NCBI RefSeq assembly: GCF_910592395.1
Contig: NC_088316.1
Span: forward strand, 12,958,001 to 13,022,000
Origin: Lineus longissimus
Lineage: Eukaryota; Nemertea; Pilidiophora; Heteronemertea; Lineidae
DNA length: 64,000 nucleotides
Direction of reading: 5' to 3'
Part shown: piece by piece, positions 25,670 to 37,820 of the stretch
Layout of the letters: each line of letters starts with the position of its first letter
How positions within the stretch are numbered: the stretch's first letter is position 1
Notes under the pieces: generated by a model
What the model was told of the DNA's origin: nothing
Databases searched by the model: none
Seen by the model: only the letters and a program-made list of their open reading frames with translations
Translations under genes and position numbers: made by a program

Positions 25670-28600
25670 ACACAAAAGATACGCGTCAATTTTCTCTCAG
25701 CGTTCCCAAACAATGCGGGAAAACACTCAGAAGCGGAAACATCTCAAAAACGCTACTACAGCGGTATAAGCTATCAACACGACAAATCGAAAATGTTTTA
25801 AAAGCCGGTATCGAGTGCTCTTAAAAGAAAATGATTCAAATTCTTTAGTGATTTTCTCACTTGTATTTGTATTCTAAAGGTTAAAAAAAGCTTTAATCCC
25901 AATGGCATTCGGATTGCAGATATATTGGAGCGGTCTGGACACGATTGGGGTTTGACCTAATATCTAGTTATCTGCATTAGGTGATCAGTCGCACCGCAGC
26001 TGCCCCAGTGGTCCCCAAAGCAATCAGTCAGTTGTCAACATTTATATCTGTTTGGACGGAATCTCCGCAGGGAAAACCTTACATTTAGCAAGGCCGATAG
26101 TCATTACGGTGTCGGAGGGACACCGCTTTTTCACTTAGCCGTTATTCCTATTCTTTTCTAGCGTTCGATCTCTGCGAGGCTAGCTTACCATCAGGTTTAC
26201 TCTACATATTTATAACATCTTAACATAAGCCTATCCTATATAACGGGGGGGGGGGGAGTACTACCCTCTGTTAGGTCTTGGAGTAAAATATTGTATCCTC
26301 TCTAAACCTCGCTGTCTGAGCTCCTTTGCTAGGATAGGAAAAAGGCGACCAGCGGACAGACAATGCTGCGGAAAGCACAAAAGAGAGAATTACCTGTGAG
26401 AATTCGGAAGGTCCTGCTGCAACTTGTTGGACCAGTCACGAGCTGTTGATACAAATTCAAGCATCGCCAAAGCCAGGAAACACAAATAATTGTTATGTAC
26501 ACGTTCGGCATACATCAGTGTATATGACAAACTGAACGAAGACCTTGAAGCCAGTTTTTACATTGTATCTTAAAATTAGCTATAGTGGCAAAGGTAATAA
26601 GCCATCAAGCAGGTGTCCCAAAACGCTTCAAAGCAATCATACTATTTTTATTGGTAACCGATTCTCATTACGAACAACACTTAGAATGATGCGCCATGTG
26701 AGAGAGAAACCATGTCTCTTTACCGAAGTCCTCAGAATTCCTGTGATTGCCAATTCCCTCATCATAAATTACCTTTCACCAAATAACTTTCCTCCCAAAC
26801 GTGCCAAAGTATTTTCTAATGACGTCTCACTTAACTACATCCCGTCATCGCTGCTAGAGGAATTTCTAATTTCCTTTCTCGTGTCTTGTTTGGGCTAATT
26901 TCCGCTGCCGAAAACGTTAAAGGCATGCTAAATTAAACCGCGTTGGTTACTCTAAGATTAAACAAGTTGAATAACCCCGAGCATCACCTTACACGTACGC
27001 CAGTTAAGCCGAGACAGTGTACCAACTGCAAGCTCTGCATAAAAGCCACAGGATCCATGTTTGAAGAAAAAAGGCGACCAACCTTGGCGATGATTCTTGT
27101 ACGGCAAACTCCGTACATTGACAAGAAGATGTAAGACGATAACAGTTCGTGCAATCTTAAATTTGGCTGTAATTGGAGTTCGTCGCATTAGGGGAGAAAA
27201 TGATGGGGAGATTGCTAAACAAGTATTTTTTATCATTATTTCCGGCAAATATCACATTAACTGACGTCGATTTGAATGCGCCACGAGCTTGGATGTTTTT
27301 TAAACCACACCTTAAAAATGTTTAACATGATCGTGTGTGTGTTGAATCCGGATTGAAGCCAGCTTTTGATAAGCTTTGCCTTTTGTTCCGAAATACCCTG
27401 GTGATACATGTACCTTTTTTAACAGCTTTTACTCGTGTTAACAACCTCACCCCGAAAGAGACATAGTGTCTTCTTCAGATCCAGTTTGGTTATCCACCAA
27501 ATTGTTTTGATTCGGGTTGATGGATTAGTAATTGGATATCGTTGACTTAAAGAAGAAAGGAGAAAGGTTGGAGGTATGCTTTTAGTGATCAGCAAGTTGG
27601 TGAATCTTTTTATTGCCGCCTCCAAAGTTTTGCACCAACTCAAGTTGATCTGCGTGGCGAGAAGGCTCACTTCATGATATCATGATCTTCGTACGACCCA
27701 GCTAACATTTTTATGCCAAGTCATGGCCTGTCTTCCCTACTATTCAGCACTTAGCCATTCTTTGATAAAGACGTTTATCGCTCACAGCCGCAATCAAAAA
27801 TTTACGAGATAAAGGATGATAGCGCATTCAGAGCCCCTCATTTTTTATCGCGAACACTTCTGCGAGTTGTAGTCGAAATGTAATTGGATCTCGTTGCCTG
27901 AGATGAGAGGTAGAACCGAGTGTCGAGAAAGGCTAAAAGGCATACCCAGGCTCCCGATGGCCTGTATAGCTAATATCCCAGTATCTGAAGAACAATTCCT
28001 GCTATGTCAAAGACTTGGCGGGTCGAGGAGCTGTTGTTGAGACTACTTCTCATCCATGAAAGCTTGTTCGAGAGTAAAATTGATGAGTCAAGTGAAGGCG
28101 TATCTTATCAAGTTCTGCTCGAGGCCAAGCGAATGATGTTCAAGTTGAATGTCGGGAGTCTGCCAGGTGATCCTCGTGCAGTGCCGAGCACTGTTTATCA
28201 TTGCTTCTTTTTCCCCCAAAGTCTTACTCTTCCCTATACTCTCATGCACTTCGACCAGCAACATGTCGGTAACTTCCGTAAAGCCGAGCAGTTGTCACGA
28301 CCAGTTCCGAGCATAAATTAGGATAGGCGAAGGTTGCCGAATGCTTAAGATTCGCTCAATAAATGTTCATAACGTAGTCAATATAATAATCTTTCAATTT
28401 GAGCTACGAAGAATCTTATCACAAAATATCAAAGACTGATCATAACTCTATTGATCGCCTGAAGCAGCTCACGTGTGTTATCCCCGTCCTGGTAATGAAC
28501 TGAGAATTGACCGCAACTAAAAATGTTTTTAATGTGGTTAAAACAAGTGGATTAAATAGTCATCAATAGTTTTGAAATTGGATTCGGCTATAATAGGAAA

Positions 28601-30446
28601 AATCTTGGGATGGTGAGTGGTAATGAAAAAAATCCTTGTTTTTCTAAAAATTGTTGTACGAGACACATGTCTCAAATGTGCAGTGTTTCAAATGTGCAAT
28701 ATCAATGATCATTATATTGCGAAATGATAACCGGATTAAAATACTACTACTTGTCAGCGAATATACTCTCTACGCAAGGTGGTTTTAAAAGGCCACTGGA
28801 TTTTTTATTTCTGAACGTCGTAATTTCTTTATAACTCAAGCGATCGACTTATCACACTTTGGTATAAGGAGTTCCCGTATAAAAACAAAACAAAGAAAGT
28901 AGGCCTAATACAATATCATGTAAAATACGCGCTATCAGACTCTTGGGGACATAGCATTATGAAAAAGAAAATACTTATTTGCAAGACATATAAAGACATA
29001 TTTGAATGGAATCAAACTTACCAACTAGATCCAAGAAAAATATCTCTTCTCGTAATCCAGAGTCTGAACCATTTATGAAATCACAGCGGATAGTTTCTGC
29101 TTATCATCACTTATGTCCTTAAAAAACTCATCCCATCCTCCGTCGATGACACTAGATTGTTATGATTATAGATATAACATCATGGATGACAACCAATCAC
29201 CAAAAAAGTGTCGACTTACTTTCCGGAGACATTTTGAACTGCGTTGTCAAAAGTATAATTCCCCGACAGACAGTTCAAGGTGCCATTGAGGTCAATTCCG
29301 TTATCGCAGGTCTCGCAGCTGAGTGGATAGTGCAAGTCCTCGCAACTAACCCGTGTTATCAAATGGAGCAGAATGCAAGTCCAAATGACGTTGATATCGG
29401 CATCTCGCGCACTGACGCCGGTACGGTGCCGACGAGTGATAGTTGCAGCTGAAGCCGGTTCGCCAGGCGGAGTGGATGGGCGCCTATAGGAACCAGGACA
29501 AGATTGTGCTCAAGGTAAATTGTCAGAGCTAAGGTCTTTTGAAAGCCACCACTCCGAAGGTAGGCCTACTTACTGTGCCGGGGCGTTCGTAGAAGAGGAC
29601 TTATGGTAACACTGAAGGCTATTGCGAACGAGCAATTGGAAAGTAAAGTATTGAAATGGGAGCTCGTCAGAAGAAAGGTGCGACATTTACGATGAAGGTA
29701 TCCTTGGTTTTTTTGTTACAGATGTTCTCTGATCGCATTTACTGCGGACATTGAGAGACTGAGACGGTCACATACTCTTAATTGCTACTTTGTAAGTAAT
29801 TACTTGTACGAGTGGACCCCTGTCAGCTTGCCGGCTGGAACAGACTTTTCTATCACATAATTTGATTCAAAGTGAATACGTTACGTGACGGCCATGGCGG
29901 CGGCCACAGGCTTATCGCCCGGCGATTCTGCGTAATCAAGAGTGATCGCAGTAAGTTACAGCGCAACTTTTCTAAATTATCTTTCTCCCGTCGTTCGTTA
30001 CAGAATGCATCACTCAGTCCTTTCGCTAAGAGTCAGGTCTCCTAAGCCAATAAAGGCATTTTCTCTGCCATTATTCACCCATTAAGTGAGATTTAGCAGA
30101 CGATTGATTTAGCCGGCACGATAGACATTCATTAAATCCCTTTGACTTATCGAATCTGTAGTCGGCTGTACCGCGAAATAGGGTTTTACGTCTGTGGACA
30201 TACGTCTCATTCAAAGGACGTGGCAATGGAGGGCCATGCAGCTCGTCCGAGATTGCAAGCAACATACATGTATATGTCAGTTTCGGGTTTCGAACACATA
30301 ATTGTTGGGCATTAAACCTACTTTAAAAATGCTTGGCCACTAGATCACGCCGTCCGTTGCTCTCATATGTTCAAATCAACCCTCGTCTCGAAGGAAACCA
30401 TTTTATGATTTTAGAAAAACCAAGAGACACCATGGAAAAAAAATGT

Positions 30447-30450
30447 AAAA
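30447..30450 (-). terminator. Pol III T-run terminator of the tRNA-Arg gene
   Basis: Read on the minus strand, TTTT begins four bases after the tRNA discriminator base, with a second longer T run (A-rich on +, 30436-30443) just beyond. This is the usual RNA polymerase III stop signal. Confidence 0.8.
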
Positions 30451-30454
30451 GAAC

Positions 30455-30527
30455 CACCTCTGCTGGGACTCGAACCCAGAATCTCTGGATTAGAAGTCCA
30501 GCGCGTTATCCATTACGCTACAGAGGC
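30455..30527 (-). tRNA. tRNA-Arg (anticodon TCT), intronless
   Basis: The 73-nt minus-strand sequence folds as a full cloverleaf. The acceptor is GCCTCTG against CAGAGGT, the D stem GCGT/ACGC, the anticodon stem CTGGA/TCCAG with loop CTTCTAA (TCT at 30492-30494), and the T arm CTGGG-TTCGAGT-CCCAG. The discriminator is G and there is no encoded CCA, as in eukaryotes. The A box (TAGCGTAATGG) and B box (GGTTCGAGTCC) promoters are intact. It decodes AGA codons. There is no intron, although tRNA-Arg(TCT) genes carry one in some animals. Intact stems and a terminator suggest a functional gene. Confidence 0.96.
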
Positions 30528-32299
30528 AGGATATCCAATTGGAATGAAAATGTCATGACATCTGGTACAATCATCTCTTTAAACCACGCCCATCAGCAGT
30601 TAGGCCATTCAAAATGCTTCAAATGACAGTTTAAATAGTACTAGTGTATTAAAAAACCCATTTGCTTGTTCATGGAATGCATTTCCATACGTTGAGAATG
30701 GGCCAGTGTCACCAGCTGTGTTGTCGCCATTTTGTGCTACAGGTGTTGACATATCTCCTTTGATATTTCCTGCATTCCCGAGGTCAGCTGTCATGACAAA
30801 TGGATTCATCAAATATGTTGAATGAGCAATAATGATTGCAGGCAACAGGTGAATAAACCACTCAGAATTCCCTCAAACACGTCCACCTTTAAATAGGAAC
30901 ATTCAGTTTGGTAGGCGCAAAGGATTTTTTCCAATGCGGATTTTAACATTGATCTGGAGACATACAACGACATTCGTACGTAAAATTTAATCTTTGAATG
31001 TTCAGTTAAAGCTTATTAAGTAAAATGACATTTAACGTTTACGTTTTCAGTTTTGGCCCCCTGGTGGCCAAGTGAAGAATCAGACCGGACTGAAATTCAG
31101 TGCCAGAGCTCATCGGAACTCGGGTGTCATGTTTCTCAAGTTTAAGTTCATAGTAAGCGGTCATGTAGCCGGACACAGTTTTGTAAATTGTTCACGGCCG
31201 ACGGACACGGCGCTATGGTATAGCTGCTAGCCCTACTGGTGACCGAAAAAAGATCAGACATTTGACAATATCATCATCATGAGAATTGTTTACATTACTG
31301 TATCGTTCAGGAACGCAACATACCAATCGGGAATTGTAAAGGAATTTGGAATCCCACCCAGATTCATTGGCGACATTCAACCCGGCCAAGGGCTCCGCGA
31401 AATCAGAATGGCATGACTGCAATGGTTCTGGTACTCATAGCATTCGTGGAGAGCCACACTGCATTCCTGACATAACTGAGTCAGTGATATTCTCCTATCC
31501 AAACTATACGTGTAATCATTTTCCCCGGATCTCACACGAAGAAGGGGCACCAAGAGCCGTGTCAACTATTCCAAAAAGAAGTTCCGATCAATTCTAATGA
31601 GATATACTACAAAACTTTATAGGATATTGGAAGATTGACATCCAATTTCGGAGCCAGTAATTTGTAAATCAAATATTTACATATCGGACGTTGAGAAGAC
31701 GATATGCGGCATCACGTTTTATCCTGTTTGAGTAGATGAAATTTATTGGAGCCTTTGTTCAGCTAGGTTGAAATTGACAAAGCAGTTCAATGAAAAAATT
31801 CTGGTAATAAGCATTCAACGATTTGAGCTTTATGGCGGCGGGTTTGACATGTCCGTTTATCAGACTGAAGTATCGATCGAAAAGATTACCAATTTCACCA
31901 TTTACACCATTTGAACATAAAAAAGCAAAATTGGGTGATGGAAAATGCATTTTAATAGCCATGTTTGAATGAAGTTTTCCTGTTCAAATACAGCAATTGG
32001 TTTTGTAAACGGCGTCAAAGACATCAACCTTCTCAACAAAAACAGCCCTCGAACAACATGAACCGTGTTTACCCATTTTAGCTTCATCAAACGAGGCTAG
32101 GAGAGAGCCTTGATTACGTTTTTGCCACGCCCGCAAGGCTTAATTTGAGTTCTAAATCGCAATATCCGTCTCATTAAATACTATAATCAGCATAGCTTTG
32201 CAAAGCTGGGCTAATGAACTGATCAAGGATAGAATTAGGGGGAGTTCTCAGAAGGAATATACTGGTAGGAAGGTTTAGATCTCGTACGGAACAATCTTA
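30528..32299. other. Intergenic stretch, no gene recognised
   Basis: Apart from the CTCF-like motif at 31056-31070, no exon or repeat is seen. Short open frames lack recognisable content. Confidence 0.55.
31056..31070 (-). promoter_or_regulatory. Candidate CTCF binding site
   Basis: GCCCCCTGGTGGCCA on the plus strand is TGGCCACCAGGGGGC on the minus strand. This matches all 15 positions of the core of the vertebrate CTCF consensus (known motif). CTCF is conserved in most bilaterians. The site lies between the two receptor genes and about 0.5 kb from the tRNA gene, a plausible insulator position. Occupancy cannot be judged from sequence. Confidence 0.5.
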
Positions 32300-32485
32300 A
32301 AGAGTACCACGCTAAATGTGTGCATTATTGCTATACATGAAAATGCATGCTCTGCGCCGTGAAATCATCTTGAAGACAGTACCAACATCTTTTATCAATG
32401 ACTACCTAAAATGTGGAAAAATTCAGTTTGTACCAAATCTTCCGAAGTTAGCAGCTCGACATTTTTCGGACTGCCTTGATTTATA
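32300..32485 (+). repeat. Dispersed repeat, copy 2 (partner at 17813)
   Basis: Same family as 17813-17965, with two short extra segments (about 25-30 bp after the first shared word and about 10-20 bp further on). The shared words keep their order through AGCAGCTCGAC.TTTT. The ends of the element are not defined. Confidence 0.75.
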
Positions 32486-32885
32486 TACTCCCAGGAGAAT
32501 GACACACCACTTGCTATGCATTTGTTTTAAAAGTACGGGGTTAAGCATGTTAAAAATTCGTTGCCACCGTAATTTCGCCGTCTGTCAAAAATGTGCCAAC
32601 TCCAGATGTCGCGAAAACACGTTCCTAAGGTGTAATCTACAATCGGTCTAGATTGTTCATTTGCTTTCATACGTCACGATCCCTAAATGAATAACCTCGC
32701 ACTTTTTTTAATCAAATTTCTCGGCCTGATATTAAGAAGACTTACCAAGCCGAGATTTAGTAAGGTTTCTAACTTACTGATACGACATAGATATGGCTTC
32801 TCCGACCGGGCTGATCTCCGTTTTTCATTATTATAAGTACGATTTCCTCGAAAACGATGCGTTCAACGCGTCTTCACCCTGAGAG

Positions 32886-32980
32886 CACAACATTTCCCGC
32901 GGGCATTCCTCATTCTGAGGTGTGTTTTACTGGAAGTGTAATTCCCTTTTGCCCGAGTGTAATTTTCTTTCTGAGGAGGG
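32886..32980 (+). repeat. Dispersed repeat related to 24791-25333
   Basis: CACAACATTTCCCGCGGGCAT followed by TTC..ATTCTGAGG and CTGGAAGTGTAATTCCC parallels the arm at 24791-24898. It is a diverged single copy with undefined ends. Confidence 0.45.
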
Positions 32981-34046
32981 TTAAACGTAGGGACGAGCTG
33001 GTTACTCATCTATCCATCCTTAGTCTGGTTACGCTAAGATCCATCGGAATCCACTTTGATCGGAGGTAAGAATCCTCTTAAGTTTTGCTGATCGAAATGC
33101 TTGGAAGACGGCTAATCTCCTGCAACCCGCCGCCGCGCTTTCCCTCTACATGTATCTCAAGAGAATTAAGTTTCCATCCCAAATCATCTCGCTAATGGAT
33201 TTGGGGGCGAACCTACTCAAGGGTCCAGCGGGAATTCAAGAGGTCACCAGACTATTGCCCTGCCTCAGCCTTTTATTGGCTTTGTACGCAGTTCTGGCAA
33301 AATCTTGATAGAATCACTTCGTTCCATGGTGTTGTGGCAATCTAAACCTTATATAATCTATTTGGGGGCGAGATTGATGGACGTGCTCCCTTGAACCCCA
33401 AACTACGTTCGAATCGGCGCATTTGATATCGAGGCTATTCTCGCAGTAAAATCCCAAAGCCGATTCATTGATTCAGGTCCGCCCGACACGTGGCTGATCT
33501 AGACAAGCCTGAGGCAGACTGACCACCATTACTGAATTTTCAATGGTGTCCCGCAATGTGCATCTCCCTGCACACGCGTGATGATACTCGAAATACATGT
33601 AGATCCTACACATGTAGTAAATATCATGCAAAACTATTTTAATGCAGGATTCTAAAATCAAGACCAGGATTGACTTATGTATAATATTACAAAGCGTAGG
33701 TACCCTATTGACCTCAAGCATCCCAAAGGTATCAATCACCTAGTGTAAGGTAATATCCATCATTGTTGTACTGGTGCACCCATGTCATTGTCTGCTTTGC
33801 CAATACAAAAACTCCTTCCCGAGTAACATAATCTCGGTGAAAATGCGCTACTCTGATTTCATTTGAGAAGATATGTAAGAAGACACCACTAACGGTTATT
33901 AAAATCCAAGCGGATAACCTGTTTTTTTATGCAGAAAATAGATACGTTGTTAACATAGACGTTGTTCATGTGTCGGGAGGTATATTTAATATAAGCCAGA
34001 AGGCAACTATTTCAAGAACTGAGTTGACCAGTTTTAGAGTAGAGTA
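32981..34046. other. Upstream spacer of the second GPCR
   Basis: No exon is recognised. The promoter and 5' UTR of the receptor starting at 34047 must lie here or further left, but no TATA box or initiator stands out. Confidence 0.5.
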
Positions 34047-36236
34047 TTGCTTCAGGGAATCACCTCACCCACAGAGACGAACTTGGTTGCTTTGCGGGGC
34101 TTAATCAATGCAATGGCCATGGCCGCCTCGCCAACGAATCGAAGCGTCCTTCCGACAACTGAGTGGACGGAACTTGAAGGGATGTTCTTTACGCTCACCC
34201 GATACGTCTGGGTCATCATTCCCGGCGTTGGTTTGCCAGGGAACTTCCTGTCGATATTGGTGGCTCTACAAAAGGACAATCGTAAAGTCTCTACTTGCGT
34301 GTATATGGTTGCACTGGCTTGTGCCGACAGCCTGTCTATCGGGGAGAACATTGGTGGTACGTTTGTCATATTCTTCACCAAGGCCGAGGAGTTGCAGATG
34401 CAGTAAGTCTCTAAGATTTCTATTTATGACGTCTTACATGTATGCATGTAGGTGACAGGTTGGTATAAGGTAAGGAGATGTATGCCCCCCGCCCAACGTC
34501 ATGTACATGGACTCCATTTTCACAATCTTTTCACAGATTTAGTTTGTATGTTGGCGGGGATGGAGTGCACAAGGTAAAAAAGGAAGATTTCTCAATCCAC
34601 ACACTGTATAATTATACTCTAGCGAATATAATTATGGAAAGACTTGGATTTCCCCGGAACTAGCTTTCCGCTTTCCCGGAACTTACTCTCCGCATCGCCC
34701 GGCATTGCCCGGGGCTGGCTTTCTCTGTTTTTACATTGCACGTAGCACGTGTTGTCTACTTTCAGAATTCTCTATTACCTTAGCCATACTGGCGCCATCC
34801 TCTCAGGGCTCGTCCTCATGGAGATGTCGGTCGACCGCCTGATCGCAGTGCGCTATCCGATGGAGGCCCGGACAAGATGCACCGTCAGTAGAGCGCTGAA
34901 GGTCATCACTGTCAGTGCCATATTTGTCTCAGGGGCAAACTTGCACATTTTCTTTATTTTTCATAAGGCAGACCTTGGTAAGTCCAGGCTTACTTTGGCA
35001 TTCGCCTTTCAAATATTGCGCAGAGTAAAAATGTGCCCATGCAGAAGTTAATCATGGCCAAGGTAATTTGGGGGTACTCGCCCTACTCATAGGCTAACGA
35101 CTATTGCCTCATCCAAAAGCTCACGGTATCTTGTCGATTACAGAAGGTAAAGTTTGTATACGTGACATCATGATTATGATCATCATCATCATCATCATCA
35201 CCATCGCCATCATCATCATTAACGCAGCAAGGTCCAGATTTGGGTCTTTGCATCGAAAACATATTCATGGAACAAATAACTGGACGCCATTTTCTTGATT
35301 TTTTTTCCATGTCTTGAACAGGAGGGTACGGACTGGTCGTAAGTTCCCCCGGCCACGAAGAATACGAACTCCTCGTTCTCGCCTACCATCTCGGCGTGGG
35401 CTCAGTCATCCCCTTCATCATAATAGTCATCTGCAACGTGTTTATCATCGCCACTATCAGGGCCGCAGCGAACAAGAGAGAGGCGATGGGCCAGGACGAG
35501 AAGGGCAAGAAGAGCTCGGAGAAGGAGACGAGATATTTGACCCGGATGTTGGTCATCGTCTGCGCGGCTTACGTCGGATTGTCCCTACCATACAGGTCAG
35601 ATGACTTTTGTATAGAACCATCCAATGATATTTTCATATAAATTTTTCTATCTGTTGTGACTTTTCACAGAACACGAACACTTAATTTTCAAAAGTTTCG
35701 TCCGCAGTTCTCTGACTTGTCCACTGAAGTTCGCACAAGACCTAAGGATAATAACTGCGCTACATTGCTGGCCACTCACCAAGGATCCCCAACCTTCGAG
35801 TTGTTGGCAGATCGGGCAGTTTTGCACTTCATATAATAGCAGAGTCTTTCAAACAAATTTAAAATTATAAGTGACAACGAAGAAACTAAGGTGAAAGTCT
35901 CTGAAACTTTTTAAAGATATATTCAAAAATATTCAAAATGTTCAAGAGGTACTTGCCTTTTACATGTAGTTCAATGTTGTTTTTTAAACATAATTATTTT
36001 TTTCTCTCGTATTTTCTAGATTATACGACTTGATATTAAAGATTCCAGCGATTGCCCAGCAATACCAGGAAAAGACAAATTATTGGCGCTGGAGGCGTCT
36101 TTTGGAAGTCTGGACCCTTTCGCACATCTGGGACTGGAACTATGCCGTCAATTTTTATTTATATTGCATCGGGGGAGGCAAGAGATATAGATCTGAAGTG
36201 GCCAGGTTGCTCGGCTGTAATAAGAAAAACCCGTAA
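34047..36236 (+). CDS. Orphan class-A GPCR, complete, four exons
   Basis: Exons 34047-34402, 34766-34977, 35322-35595 and 36020-36236 join in frame (phases 2, 1, 2) to 352 residues. The plasma-membrane receptor has an extracellular N-terminus with a glycosylation sequon (NRS, residue 31). TM1 is about residues 53-74 (GLPGNF) and TM2 carries Asp94 (LACADSLS). TM3 ends MEMSVDRLIAVRYP, with DRL instead of DRY. Later segments include VIPFIIIVICNVFIIATI (TM5), LTRMLVIVCAAYVGLSLPY (TM6) and AVNFYLYCIGGGKRY (TM7, no NPxxY). The first two introns match those of the paralogue at 1-1494 in position and phase; the third, inside the Arg codon after LSLPY, is absent there. The first ATG of the frame was chosen; a later Met (residues 23 or 25) is possible. 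Ligand unknown. Confidence 0.93.
35165..35220. repeat. (ATC)n microsatellite in a GPCR intron
   Basis: ATC/ATT trinucleotide run in the second intron of the receptor, about 100 bases before its third exon. No coding role. Confidence 0.85.
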
Positions 36237-36737
36237 TCGCACGAAGTATTAATCAGCGTCGTGATGATGATGATAATGGAACATGGGCCTGCGGTTGTTC
36301 AATCAACGCTGGCGTTATTAAATGTACAAAATGTATTTAACATGGCGTTAAGTCAAATTGACTTAGATTGTAACTGAAGGAGATAACGTCAACCTGAGTT
36401 AACGCCAGGGTGTCAGTGACAAAACGTGTTGATCATATTCTAAGAGGACCCTTATATGCTTATACGACGCTAGGGAGGTTTGGCATTTGTTGCGATCTCG
36501 TAATTCGTGAAGCGTTCGTACTTCGATGTTCGTAACAGATGCGAAACAGACCTCGTTACAAATACTTTGGGAGTTCTTTTAGTATTTACGTCTCCTGGTA
36601 TGGCTTTTTCGCTCTGGGTTGGGTTTATGGTCTGACTTTCACACTTTGACCCCGGTTTATCCTGAACTCATGAGCTACTCACAATCCGCAGCGCCACAAC
36701 CATTTCTAGCCGGTCCCCGTTGACCGAGTTAGACAAG

Positions 36738-36840
36738 GAGCCTTTCCCAGAGTATTACGCACACTGTGGAATTTGAACCATGCAGCGGCATTTTGACGTC
36801 GAAAGCTCGATCCACCAGAGTTAACAGCGGCTCTACTTTA
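36738..36840 (-). repeat. Possible degenerate tRNA-derived SINE head
   Basis: On the minus strand TAACTCTGGTGG resembles a degraded Pol III A box, and GGTTCAAATTCC, about 35 bases later, resembles a B box with one extra base. The rest does not fold as a tRNA. A tRNA-derived SINE remnant is possible, but chance similarity is not excluded. Confidence 0.25.
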
Positions 36841-37574
36841 CCACCAACTCTAACGTACATGTACTACAAATCTTGTCGTCCATGAACGCACGTCCCTTCT
36901 TAAAGGATGACTAGAGTTTAAGAAAGGATGGTGCTTTTGAGGAAGACGAGTCGTACTCGGAAATGTCTAAAATGCATTGATGATACCTCATAACGGTAGG
37001 GTATATTGTTCGATATTAGTAACAAAATAGATGTTTTGGTTTCTAGGCCAGATACCAGATATCAAATGTCAAGTAATCTTTAATCAATACTTAAATCAAC
37101 TTGAAGAAATTAAAGAAAGACGCCGGTAACATTGCATTTCTGATTGGAAACCCGATATCCCAACTCATTCTCGTTCTCTGATCAAAATCGGAACCTCTCT
37201 ATTTTGGTGACGTGAAAACAGGCTGATATGAAACAATGCCTGAGGGGAGGAAATCATGATGGGACCCGTTATTGAGAACTTAAACGTCAAAAGTGGTAGC
37301 AGCAAATCCATTTGACGTTTTTTCTTTGTACGAAAACATCTTATCGCGCGGCGATAATCTTCAAGTGAATTTTGCGTTGTAACTTTAACAAAATTGGTTC
37401 TGGTTGTTCAAAACAACTTGGCATCTAAGTTCTGACTTCAACAAGACTTTTGAAGGAGATGGCACTGAGTAAGGTAAATTTACGCTGAGCTCGTGGCTTA
37501 ACTTGCTTTGAACAACTGGACCCTGATTTGGCCCGTTATATTTTTAGGTTAAGATCCTTTTGCTTGTATGAGGG

Positions 37575-37820
37575 AGTGATAAGTTGACAAGAGTGACGCC
37601 AATATTTTCGTGACTGTCGCAGGAATACTATAGTCGAAGGTATTGCATCCACCTGTATTTGATCCTGCATTGGGAAATCTTAAAAAGTCCCCCATGAGGT
37701 AGTGATAGTTGACACGAGTGACCCCAATATTTTCGTGACTGCCGCATGAATACTATAGTAGAAGGTATTGCATCCACCTGTATTTGATCCTGCATTGGGA
37801 AATCTTAAAAAGTCCCCCGG
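37575..37820. repeat. 126-bp tandem duplication
   Basis: Units 37575-37700 and 37701-37820 share AGTGATA..GTTGACA.GAGTGAC.CCAATATTTTCGTGACTG and continue to AAATCTTAAAAAGTCCCCC, with only a few substitutions and one indel. This is a recent duplication in the spacer. Confidence 0.92.

Larger units (their letters stand above)
25334..30454. other. Intergenic stretch, no gene recognised
   Basis: No supportable exon is present. A 13-G run occurs at 25657-25669 and a 12-G run at 26245-26256. Open frames near 26545, 28004 and 29162 (96-117 codons) have no recognisable domain or splice partner and are treated as chance frames. Confidence 0.55.

Noticed and set aside
28004-28321. 105-codon frame on + as a possible gene
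   Set aside because: No recognisable motif, signal peptide or neighbouring exon; treated as chance.
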